Positions 12,501 through 25,200 of a stretch of DNA of 64,000 bases are shown here, piece by piece; the stretch's first letter is position 1; the number at the start of each line of letters is the position of its first letter. The translations under genes and the position numbers were made by a program. The notes below the pieces were generated by a model that made no database searches, was not told the origin of the DNA, and was given only the letters and a program-made list of their open reading frames with translations. The stretch is taken from positions 31,609,712 to 31,673,711 of the forward strand of contig NC_030679.2 of NCBI RefSeq assembly GCF_000004195.4, given 5' to 3'. This DNA comes from Xenopus tropicalis (lineage: Eukaryota; Chordata; Amphibia; Anura; Pipidae).

Positions 12501-15500
12501 AAGTCTACTAAAAAATCTTTTAATCATTAATTAAACTCAATAGGATTGTTTTGCCTCCAGTAAGGATTAATTATATCTTAGTTGGGATCAAATACAAAGC
12601 ACTGCTTTATTTTTAAAGAGAAAAAGGAAATCAGTTTTAAAAATCTGAATTATTTGATTAAAATGGAGTGTATGAGAGACAAGCTTTCCGTAATTCAGAT
12701 CTTTCTGGATATCTGGTTTCCGGATAATGGATCCCATACCTGTATACATGGTAAAAAAATTGCTGTTTTTCCAACATTATAAAAAGTCTGTAAAAATATT
12801 GTGGGTACGACTAATTCTCAGAAAGGTCATACACAACAGCACCACCCACTTTTGGTAGAGGCGGAATCAGGATAAAGAATTCCCTGGAATTCTAAGCCAA
12901 ATTCTGTTATGCAGGTTGGGCTGCCGTACTAATAAAAATCCTTTCTTTGAAAATGAAGTATCATTCCAAGGAAAGTGGGTTCTGTAATATTAATGTATTT
13001 AATTGGGTGAGACAATATCCATTAGGCTGCATAGTTTCTCTGGAATCTGTATTTATATCAGAACAGTGCGCTTTTCTATATTCATCTTACCGAAGTCTGA
13101 CAAGCTACACTGGCAGCTGTACTGGGTCATGTGGTTAATGGAGTATTCCCAATTAATGGGGAATTGATCTGCTAAATTCAGCATCTTCTTTATTGCATCA
13201 TAAATAAAAATGAGGCTGATGAGAGCGCAAAAGCTTTCTTCTGTAAAGCGAGTGAAATACTGCACCAGGTAGCTGGCATCCGTAGCAACCAATATTAGGC
13301 AGTAAAACGCCACCCAAAGTCCAATCCACAGGCGAAATTCCAAGTATTCAAATTCATAATCTCTAAAGAAAGAAATTGAATAAATGATATATTATACATT
13401 ATATAGAGTAGTGCTGTCCAACTGGCGGCCCGCGGGCCCCCCTCTGTGTGGCCCCCCACCTGTCTGGCTGCTTTGATGCCTTACCTTTGAGTAAGCATTA
13501 AATGGTATCAGTACTGAGATTAACTGGCCCCCTGCATGGTTCTCACCTCAGATTCAGGCTGTAATCCCTCTGTATTGTTTAAAAATAAATGTAATCCCCT
13601 GTGTTTTTCACACCTTTTAATACCTGCATTGTTCTACCCCTGCAGTGTTCACACCTCAGGCTCGGGCTGTAATCACTCCCATTGTTCACTTCTTCACACC
13701 TCAGACATAGGTACTGTAGGCAGAGTATGGCACATACAGCCAGCATAGGTCAGGGAGGGTATGGCACACACAGTCAGGGTAGGGCAGGCAGAGTATGGCA
13801 CATACAGGCAGGGTAGGGCAGGCAGAGTATGGCACACAGAGGCAGCATAGGGAAGGCAGAGTATGGCACACACAGGCAGGGTAGGGCAGGCAGGGTAGGG
13901 CAGGCAGAGTATGGCACACACAGGCAGGGTAGGGAAGGCAGAGTATGACACACAGAGGCAGCATAGGGAAGGCAGAGTATGGCACACACAGGCAGGGTAG
14001 GACAGGCAGAGTATAGCACACACAGACAGCATAGGACAGGCAGAGTGCTGCCTGTGTGTGCCATACTCTGCTTGCCCTATGCTGCTTGTGGGAGGTGAAC
14101 CTGGCAGGGGTTTGTTGTGGGAGTTTGTTAGCAGTTGGAAATAGCCATTAAATGGTGTGTAATTATGTACTGGGGGTTGCTCTGCTATCCACAGCGGAGG
14201 AGGAGGCATATGGAATTTAAGGGTATATCTTAATATGACATAATTCTTTCACATATGAATGATGGTTGATATCCCCACAGTAAGGACCAAGCATTTGGGA
14301 TTTTGCTGTGCTACCACCATTGTGATAAAATAGGTGTGGTTTGAAGTGGGTGTGGTTTCAAAAAGGGGAGTGGTCAAAACTGGCTTCCATTAGCGGCCCT
14401 CCACCACGTATGCTAGAGAAATTCCGGCCCTCGGCACTGTAGAAGTTGGACAGCACTGATATAGAGAATACTGCACCCCTTATTATAAATTATAAGGATA
14501 TTATAGATTACTGAGGAGTTCCATGAGCATATAAATGTATGAGGCTTATTTATACAGGTCAAGGAACTACCATAAATAAATGTAAGAATGGAGGACATAA
14601 GGGATACTTACTTGCTAAAGCGAAACAAAAGTCTTTCGAAGACCAGGACTGGCCCTGTGCTGCTCAGGATAGTAAGAGGCTGGCCACTGAACAGACAAAA
14701 TAGCCCACCGCTGATTGCAGTACCAAGGAAATTTTCAAGGACTCCCTGCAGAAGAAATTGTACTTTCTATGCATTGCAGAAAACACATCCGGTTGTGGAG
14801 CCAGCATTAAGCTAGCCATGCATGGGCTGACATTGCTTTCCCTCTCCAGACTAAGTTGCCAGTTTATTGGACTCAAAAACATAATTATTAGTACTGAGGC
14901 TCAGCACAGTGTCTGAAGTGCCCTGGTAGTTCCACCTCTGATTGGACTAGGTGTGGAGCCAAATTGATGGCCTGCTTGATCAATATCTGGTCAAAAATTA
15001 ACTAGATATCTATAGTGCCAGTTTGAAAGTATGTCAGACAAGGGCCACTCTTACGGCCACTATTGTGATCTGATCATCTATCAGCCCAATATAACCACCA
15101 TGAGGGTGGCCAAATAAAGCAAATGAAGTCATTCATACCTTGGCATACAAGATATCTTTCTGTGCATTGGCAGCTTTTGGATGTGTGTTCCTATTTGATG
15201 TTTGGGTTTATAAATGTGATGCAGTCATTTAATGACAGCACCGAAAGTGTAATATTGTCTCTTTAAAGAAAATTAGTCATGAGTCCTTATGGCAAAGGGA
15301 TTTATAGTCTAACCAAACCTACTACAGTTACATACACTGGGCTAAATTCATTACAAGCCAGTAAGTATGTTCTAAAACTGGGAGAAAACTGAGGCACCTC
15401 TGTGAAACCCACATAGAAACTTAAAGAGATCATAGCTATCATACCACTTGTCATAGAGGGCCAAGGGGGAGACGCAATTATGATGCAGCATCCTCCAATC

Positions 15501-18500
15501 ACAAACACAGTAGGGTATCCATGACGCTAGAAAGTCTACCACTTTTTCTTACAAGAACTGACCATTCATTTGTGGGGCCCTTAGCCAATTGTATTGAACA
15601 ACTGATGTGTAATATCAGTCGAGCTGATATTCCATGTGCCCTGCCCCTAAACGGTCAGCTGATATGGAAAGTGATTATTGGATGCTATGGGTTATCCATC
15701 TAGGGCAGACTCGCAATGTTCTAGTTTTCTGTTAAAACGGGGCTTTCAAGGAGAAGGAAAGTTACAATCACTAGAATCTACACTGGCCACTGTGTTAGAA
15801 CCAAAGTCAGCATTTTGCTTAAAGTTCAGCTTTTCACTATTCCTGTCCATGTGCAGCAGGTGGGAAGAAGTACCCTGACCTGGTACAGTTTTCTGCTAAC
15901 AGGAACACCTGCCCGGGGTATCAGGTAAGTGATTATAATTTTCTATCTAGTTGTTCTTTCCTTTACATCTCTTGCTTACACAGCCAAACCCTATAGAAAC
16001 ACATAATGATATATAATGATAGAAAACAGAATGGAATACAAACCTGCATGTTGTCAGTAGCGTCTCCCAGCATACCACCAAAAGTGATGGAATTGGTAAC
16101 CGTTACCAGATATATAAACAAGATACTAGAGAGACATTGCATATTGAGACCATCATAAAAGTCACTCCAATACCACGGGGCCTTCCTCTTCACATCTTTT
16201 ATGAGACCACCAAATATCCTAGAATAAAGGAGAAGGGCCATATTTCAAACAGTGTCACTCCAGCATGCATATACTTGCTATATATTACTATATAATGTTA
16301 TGCTCAGGGGCAGGACGGGGTATCTTGCCAGAACTGCACACACAATCACACTCGGGTCTTTTGTCCAGAATGGGGCCAAGTAGCACAGGTGGCCATTGCA
16401 ACACTACTTGGTCCAGGGCCCTATCTGCATGCCAACACCCTCCACCTCTCAACTGCACTCTATTGCTCCTATTCCTACCCATCACCCCCTCCCCATTTGC
16501 ACCTAAGCAACATACCTCTGCTGCCCACCTCTAGTTCCAGCACCTGCAAGAGTCTGTTTTGTTCAGTATAGTCTTATATAAAATATACAGCAAGATTTTG
16601 ACTTTCTAAAAATGCAGATTAAGTACCCCTATCATAAAGCTCACGCACAGACTGTGGCTCATGGCACTACGCAAACTAGGTATAGACCCCCCGCTACTCT
16701 CACCCAGGCTCCCCCTCTGGAACAACAATAATCTAATTCACTTTAAGCAACTGCCCCAATTCCAAATTTGGCCTACAGCAGGTATAAAAAGGCTCAAGGA
16801 TATACACGAGAGAACTTGTTCCCCACATACACTGATCTTAGAAGCAGACCTTTACTAACTGATGTTAAACTTTATCAATACTTGCAGCTGAGGGAGGCAT
16901 TTCTGGACCAATTCCGGGAAACATCTTTAGTCTATGACAGTTATCCCATAGATTTGTTGGTTCAGGAATGCCCCCCCAAGTTGGTGTCTCGGCTCTACTC
17001 CCTATTGAACTCAGCTTCGCAGGCCCCCTTCCAAAGAACCTACCTCAAATGGAGATCAATGCTGGATGACCTAACAGACGAGCAACGGGAGGAGGTGACA
17101 GAGAACTTATACCATTTTTTGATATCCTCAAGGCTAATTCAATACAAATTTTTGATGCAGATCTACTACACTCCAGTCAGGCTAAAGGAAATGGGCCGCA
17201 GAGAGACTGACAAGTGCCACAGGTGTCAAGCAGACCAAGCAGACTTTTTGCATATGATCTGGAACTGCCCCATAATCCAGGATTTTTGGAAAGACATCAC
17301 CACACATATGTCAGGTCACCTTGCCTATCCTCCCCTCCTCTCACCGCATGCCTGCTTACTCGGCATTCTGGAAGACCAACTAGGAAACATTGCCTCCAGA
17401 TTGTTTGCCCGATCCCTACTCTACTATGCTAGGAAATGTATTATACTCCACTGGATGGGACCCAAACCACCCCGGAAAAAGCAATGGATTAAGCTCATCA
17501 ATGGTGCCTTACCCTCCATTAAATTCACATACTTTGCCAGAGGATGCCCAGCAAAGTTTGATAAAGTATGGCAACCATGGCTGGACGTGGAAGGGGACCC
17601 CCTGCCTAGAACAGTAGACATTTTGGACCCACCATACTGAGCCCCCATGTCCTATTAATCCCAATGCGAGCAACTGTGTAAACTCTCTACCAACTTTCAT
17701 CCCCTCTCTTTCTTCCTCTCTCTCTCTCCCCCTCTTTTATACTTGTTTTGCTTATTTGGAAAAAGGAAAATAAAAGCATTTAAAAAAAAAAAATGCAGAT
17801 TAAGGGGCAGATTTATCAAAATGTGAATTTAGAGCTTCATACGTAAAACTCACCCATGTTCTATTCCTTCCTATAGTATTTTAAGAAGCGTATTTATCAA
17901 ACGTGAGTTCTAACTTTCACCCATTGATAATTACACTTCTAAAAATCTGATAGGAATGAATAGAAGAAATTGGATGAGTTTTTCTTTGGTGAGGTCTAAA
18001 CTCACATTTTTCTAAATCTACCCCTAAGTAATTGCATTAAGGCCATTTTTTTGTTAATAGGCAACAATAGGAGACTTTGTAATTAAAATGCAAAAAGATA
18101 TGCATATTAGCGGAGGATAAAAAGATACATGCCTGTAGTTAATTCCACCTAACTTGTGGTTTGTGTATATTTTGTTGAAATGATTTATTATGGGTAAACA
18201 TCTGACTTGTATTTGCTTGTGATGCCACAAACAGGGGAATTGTAATAGTCTTTGGCAGGCTTCCTTCTATTAAGCTTCCTACACAGTCGCTGCTATTGGA
18301 TGTGTGTGGCTGTGTCAGAGGAGAGCGGTAGCATTGGCAGTAAATGGTTCATAAGTGGGCTGAGTTCTTAAATATCGGCCTTACCTGCCAGTTCTTTTCA
18401 GCTCCTCGCTGGCGTGAGGATGCCCATGTGCCAGTTTCTCCTCCTGATGGAAAGCATTGCCATTCTCACCGCAGGGCAGTTTATTTCCTCGCAATAACAT

Positions 18501-21500
18501 TAACTTTCTGTAACACAAATGTCTCTGATGAATTTATTATTAAATCAACATGAAGATAACAAATGAAGACAGACTTATTTTTAATTCAAGGACTATTAGA
18601 AACCTATCATTTTCTACTGAATTGTGCTCAGTGTAGACCAGTGGTTCTCAACCTTCCCAATGCCACGACACCTTTAATACAGTTACTCATGTTGTGGTGA
18701 CCCCCAACCATAAAATTATTCCCAGGACTATTGCAAATATGTTGAAAAGGGTTGTTCGACCCCCAAAGGGGTCCCGACCCACAGGTTGAGAAGCACTGGT
18801 GTAGGGGGATACTAGTGCTGGCATGGTTTGCTGGGTTTTTTGCTAATGCATCGCTACACAATGATGATTGTCTATTGTGGTGTAAATATAGATCATATAT
18901 GAGTATAGATTAAAGAGAATGAAAGGCAAGTTATCCATGAACCATATCAGGCCATGGATGTGGTATATAGGTAACTGCACTGCAATAATGTGGCCAGGGC
19001 AAGATGACATGGGTGGCCAAAGACAGCAGTGACCCACTTCCTTTGTTACCTGGCCAAAACAAGTGGATCTGTGGCCAGATTAATACTAAAGGAGGCCATA
19101 CAATGTCAGATCTTTTCCTTTGGTAAGGTCCCCAAGTGAGTAGATCTGAAACCAGTTTGGCCACCTACATTCTGAGCTGATTGCTCTGATTGCTGGCCCT
19201 AACCAACAACTGGGGCCTACTTACGTGCGGGAGGGAGGCGGCAGATCACGGGAGCACCCTGGGGGGGATTGGATCTGGGCCACCGGGGCTCACCGGGATT
19301 TTTCCCGGTATCCTGGCAGCCCAGTCCGACGCTGCATACAAAAATACAACTGTTAACTGATACAAGGGGTAAAGAGGGGCAAGATTGCATTACCTTTTGT
19401 GTGGTGAAGGCAGAAATTTTGGAGGTTGAATTCGTACAGTTGGATCCCATTTTCCAGGAGGCAAAATACTGAGCTCATCTAAAAACTCATCGATTCCAGC
19501 CAGTAGCCCAGACCTACTCAGAGCCTTGTATGCAGTTTTCTGGAATAACTAAAATATTGAAGAGGTACTGTTTCAATTAGTCAAATTTGTCTAAAGACCC
19601 AGGTCCCAAGCAGTCCAGATAATAGATTCCATACCTGTGGTTACATAGTAGTTGACACAAGTTTTATCAGAACTGTATTCTTGCTGTGTTTTATACCTGC
19701 ACCAGGCCCAGACGGGAAATCTGTAGATTCTGGCAAATGCCAGAGGGGCTGCTGTAAGATGCCATAGACAGTCACTATTTATTGGGCTGGTGGGGGGCTG
19801 TTTGGGCCTCTGTGTACTTGAAATGCCAGGGCCTATTTTGACCACCAGCCCAGACCTGACTTGCACTGACTGATTGTCATGACATGTAAAGCACTGATGG
19901 ACTACACTAAAAATTCTCTACTCAGCAAATGTACTATAAAGCCTTTTGCCTGTTCCTAAATCCGTTTTGGATTTACAAATGATGTGCCATTCAGTTTTTA
20001 TCAAACCCAATCTATATGGTTACCTCGTCCGTGAGTAAAGTGGCAATTGCTCTTCCGATCTCATGATAGGCCTTCGTCTTAATTTTTGGACCAAGAAGTA
20101 TAAAAATGAACCTATTGAGAAATGGTAGGTGATTTATATTGCTCTTTCATGATAAAGGGTATTAGACAGCATATCAGTAAGGGAGTAATGGAGAATACAC
20201 CATTAAGGATCAGGGCCGTAGTTCTCACAGGGATACTAACAACATTTCAAACATCTTTTGCATTTCAAAAAGCATATTATTCCAAATTACCTGCTGGGGA
20301 GTACCACCTCTGTGAGAGAGCCGAGCACTCTGGCTTCTTTTAGTCTGATAAAAGAGACAAATGGCTGATCCAAAAAATCCACTTCACCAACAAGAATATT
20401 TGCTGCTTCTGTTCCTTCGGGTATTTTCTTTCTAAACCTGTTCAATAACTAAAGCAATCACAGTTATAGGTCAGTTTACAAATCATCAATGTATCATTCA
20501 GTAATAAAATACAAATAAAATAAAACGTTCATATTCCTGATTATTCTTGTCTTTGAATGTATATAAATGAGTCTCTTCACTCGAAGAGGCGACCGATATC
20601 AAAAAGGCCAGGTTGATCGGCCAGGTTAAAAGATTTTGATTGGGCGCCATTGAAGGTGCCTGAGAAAAATCTACGTTTAGGGCTGAATCGGCAGGTGGAG
20701 GTAGAATTCCTATTGTTTCTACCTCCATATCGGATGCTGAACGTCAATGGAGGGTGGGAACGATCGTTTGTGCAACCAGTGGTCACACGAAAGATCGTTA
20801 TTACTACATGTATGGCCCCCTTTAGGCATTCAGCAGCAATTAACAATGCCACTGTCACTAGGGCCACCGATGAACACCAACCTAAGTACAGGGGTGAATA
20901 ACAATAGTTTGTGGCAAATTATCAGCTACTATATGGCCAATGTCTTTAGGGAGAGCTCCTATTAAATTGATAACTGACCAGAAGGCTGAAGGTTAGATTT
21001 ATCCCACCATTTATGGCTAAATAGGGCAGAGATGACAATAGTATTCACATTAAAGTATTTAAGTTTTTACCTGTTCTTTTAAAGGCTTTTCTGAAAGTTC
21101 AGCAATTGTACTTTTTTGAGATGTAGCTCTACCTGTAATAAAATACATATATAGTAAATGAACTGCAGCATTTTTAGCTTACAGGTATGGGATCTATTAT
21201 CCAGAATGCTTGGAACCTGGGGTTTTCCAGATAAAGGGATCTGTAATTTGGATTATCATACCTTAAATCTGCTAAAAATAATTTAAACATCAAATAAACC
21301 CAATAGGATTGTTTTGCCACCAATATGGATTCATACAGCTTAGTTACCATCAAGGACAAGCAGTTGGACTGTATTGCACACAAAGAATGATGTAGCAGAG
21401 GAGATTTATTTATACAGTGTATTTTTCCTTTATAAGAGAATAACAGAAATACAAATCCCAAGCAGAAATGTACCTGGACATGATGAACATGATGATAAAC

Positions 21501-22253
21501 AAATCTCTGCCATTGTTTTTCTTCGTGACTTTTTTGTTTGATGAACATGTTTTTGGCAAAGAAGATGAATGATTTTTTCTTTCTCCTCTTGATTTATTGA
21601 ATTGTTGGCAATGTTTATATTTGTTACACATTCTTAAAGAAAAAAAAATATATTATTTAAAATAAAATGTGTTATTATTTAAAGTTAATCCACACTCACA
21701 AACACACCCTGGCCTTACCACACATGTTCCGCCTTGTGCACAATATTATATTAGTGATGTGCAAGCTGGCCCGATACCCGAGGGACCCACAGATCTGGCG
21801 GATTTGGGCCGACCTCACCACATAAACTGTGGGTTGCAGGCGGGTTCGGGCTGAGCACTTCCGCTCTTCCTTCTCTATTTATAGGTGTGCGCCCAGAAGC
21901 CCTGCCCCTTTTGTGATGTCATTGCGGGGTGGGCGCGAGTCTATAAACAGAGGAAGGAAGCCGGGTCAGGTAGGGTTCGGGTTGGGAGTGGGCGGGTTTT
22001 GGTCGGGCGTGGGTCGAGAAAATCTCGACCCGCACATCACTAGTCTGTATACCAGTACAGTTGGCTGGCTTGGGTTAGGGTCGAGCATGGATCAAAAGAT
22101 AGGTACGATCAGAGCATCACTGCCATCTAGCATGAAACGTAACAGAAATGTTTCTCCCAAATATTCCTTGTGTGCACCCCTGTGCCGTGTGTCTCATTCC
22201 CCCTTCAGCTTTTAGACTGAAAGCTTTAATAAGCAGGGTCTTTCTTGTAGGGT

Positions 22254-22287
<34 letters not shown>

Positions 22288-25200
22288 AGCAAAATGGCAA
22301 CTGGCACTCACGTAAAAAAGGGATATAGAGTGCCTGGGTGCAGTGTCAAACAAAAATATACATGCAGAAATATGAGCCGCACTCGCAGGACTTAGTGTGA
22401 GAAAAAAAAGCAAATTTATTGAAGCATATAGCTAACGTTTCGGCTGCTTCCACACTTTGAAAAAGGCAGTGGAAGCAGCCGAAACGTTAGCTATATACTT
22501 CAATAAATTTGCTTTTTTTTTCTCACACTAAGGGGCTGATTTACTAACCCACGAACGGGTCGAAATGAGTCCGATTGCGTTTTTTTCGTAAAGATCGGTA
22601 TTTTGCGATTTTTTCGTATGTTTTGCGATTTTTTCGGCGTCTTTTTACGAATTTTTCGTTACCAATACGATTTTTGCGTAAAAACGCGAGTTTTTCGTAG
22701 CCATTACGAAAGTTGCGTAAAATCTTGCGCTTTTTTCGTAGCGTTAAAACTTACGCGAAACTTCGCACCTTTTAAGTTTTAACGCTACGAAAAAGGCGCA
22801 ACTTTTCGCGTAAGTTTTAACGCTACGGAAAAATCGCAAGATTTTACGCAACTTTCGTAAAGGCTACGAAAAACTCGCGTTTTTACGCAAAAATCGTATT
22901 GGTAACGAAAAATTCGTAAAGACGCCGAAAAAATCGCAAAACATACGAAAAAGTCGCAACATGTTCGTTTTCAAGTCGGAACTTTTCCAATTCGGGTCAG
23001 ATTCGTGGGTTAGTAAATCAGCCCCTAAGTCCTGCGAGTGCGGCTCATATTTCTGCATGTATATATATATATATATATATACACATACCCTTCTGTTGTA
23101 AAGTGTTGCAGAATATGTTGTTGCTTAGGCCTGATGCCATACAGGGAGAACATTGCATGGATTGTATAGGAATGAATAGGAAGTGGGTGAATTTTTCTCT
23201 GGTGACCTCTAATCTCAGTTGGATACACTGTGTTCAATATATATATATATATATTTTTTTTTTTTTATTTTTTTTTTTTTATTTATTTTTTTTTATATAA
23301 TTTTAATTTTGAGCCAGTCTATAAAAAAAATAGGACCAACTGTGAGGTTTACTGTAACATGGTATTGTGGCTGAGCGACTGTATCATCATAAACTTGTAA
23401 CTAAAAAGTATTGTTTTGGAAAATGTATGTACTTGCAAATATTGAATTATTAGTGATACAAGGGATAATACATGTGATATACATACCTAATATTTCTTTA
23501 AAAGTAGATTTTTCTATATCCAGCAGTAGTGTTCCTCGTTCAATACATGTTTTTAGTTCAAATAAACTATGTAAGGACAGGGTAGTAACATGAGGTTTGC
23601 TCCATCTTTCACCACCATCTTCAGTTTTCTCTTCAAAACGAATCCATCTGTAACAACACAGATAATACCCTTTCTCAAATGTTACTATTTTATTCAAAAT
23701 AATTACAAAAAGAACAAAGGAAATTGTACAAACACATCATCATGAAAACAGATTTTATATTACGTGTCCTATTAAAGAATCTTACCAAACTGGAATATAT
23801 ACCTCAGTAAATAGGAAATAGTGTGGAAGCAAAAGACAGAACTCTGTCCATTCATTGGCTGATGGGGCCTAGCATGTATGTGTGCATTGGCTTGTTTGTG
23901 TGCACTGTAAATCCTATGATTCCAGGGGGCGGCCCTTAATTCTTAAAATGGCAGTTTTCTATTTAGGATTACCCAGTGGCATTATCTAATGTCACATACT
24001 GCTAATAAAGAATATTTTTATGAAAATGGTTTTACTTTAAACCATTTGTTTGTAATGTACACCAGATGGACTATAATTATGGATTTTGTTGAATCTTCCT
24101 CATAAGATCTGACCAAATAGCAAAAGAAATGTGCTCCATCTGTGCAAAAAAATTGTTACACAACATTATGGGTTTGGATGCAGTTCAAATGGAGAAGAAT
24201 AAGAAGAATGCAAAAGAGTTCTGTCTGTCCTTGAAAACAATAATTACAATTTTGTATTTGTTCTGTTTAATGTGGTTGTAACCCTTCTACTAATCAGAAA
24301 ACATGCTGGTTTTGACAGGCCAGTAAGAGAGAGGGAATAGGCCAGTTCTTGGTACCCCTAGTAAGGAGGCCCTTACTCCTGACTTCCTCTAACCTGCAAC
24401 CGCCAGTTCTACAGGACTGCAAAATGCACGAAGCGGCAGTTGGTGGTGAAAGGGATCCAAAGACAGCGAGCTCATATTTTATAGTAACCAAAGGGCCTTT
24501 TTGTTTTCAGTCTGTAGTGCAACACTAAAAGGTATATTTATCAGAAATTGCTGTAAAAATTGTGTGTAGTCGCAACTAATTTCCATTATCGCTGTCATTT
24601 TTACAAACTGCTGTGAAATGTAGCCATTTGAGGATTGTGACTCATTTTCATGCTAGTGTAGAATTTTGGTAGCATGATTAAAGTTCTTAGGGGTCATTTA
24701 CAAATGGAGAGACAGGGTGCAAAGTGCAAAATACAGGCGCAAGCTGGCATGTTTTTCCCACTTTGCACTGTGGTCTGCCATGAATGCCCTCAGGACCTGT
24801 GCCTTCCCAATGCTGAACCAGAATATAAATATAATGTAAATATAATATAACTAGAGTGTGTTGCTGTGCCCCAGGAACAAAAAACTGTGCACTAATAATA
24901 TTGTCAATATTAACCCTCCCCTAAACCCCCCTCCCTCGCAGGGGCCCCCACATGGCTTCCTCCCCTGACCGCGCGTAAATTTAACGCGTCAGGGGAGGAG
25001 CAGTCGGGCAAAGGGAGCACAGCAGGGGTCGGGTCTGGGCCGCCGGGGCCCACCGGGATTTTTCCCGGTGTCCCAGCGGCCCAGTCCGACCCTGTCAGTG
25101 GGCCCTCCTGCTCAGTCTCACTGCTGAGAGGATATGTGGATAATGCAGCCTCCAGTGACATCAAAGTGTCGTACCATCAGTTCCATCACTTAAAAGCACA

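Noticed and set aside
13694..14209. Overlapping minus-strand frames of repeated Cys-Leu-Pro peptides
   Set aside because: They come from the minisatellite inside the hAT element and occur in all three frames, so they are not a collagen-like or keratin-like protein gene.
16265..16571. Plus-strand frames next to slc4a9 exon 9
   Set aside because: Low-complexity Pro/Ser/His-rich translations in an intron with no homology-like features.
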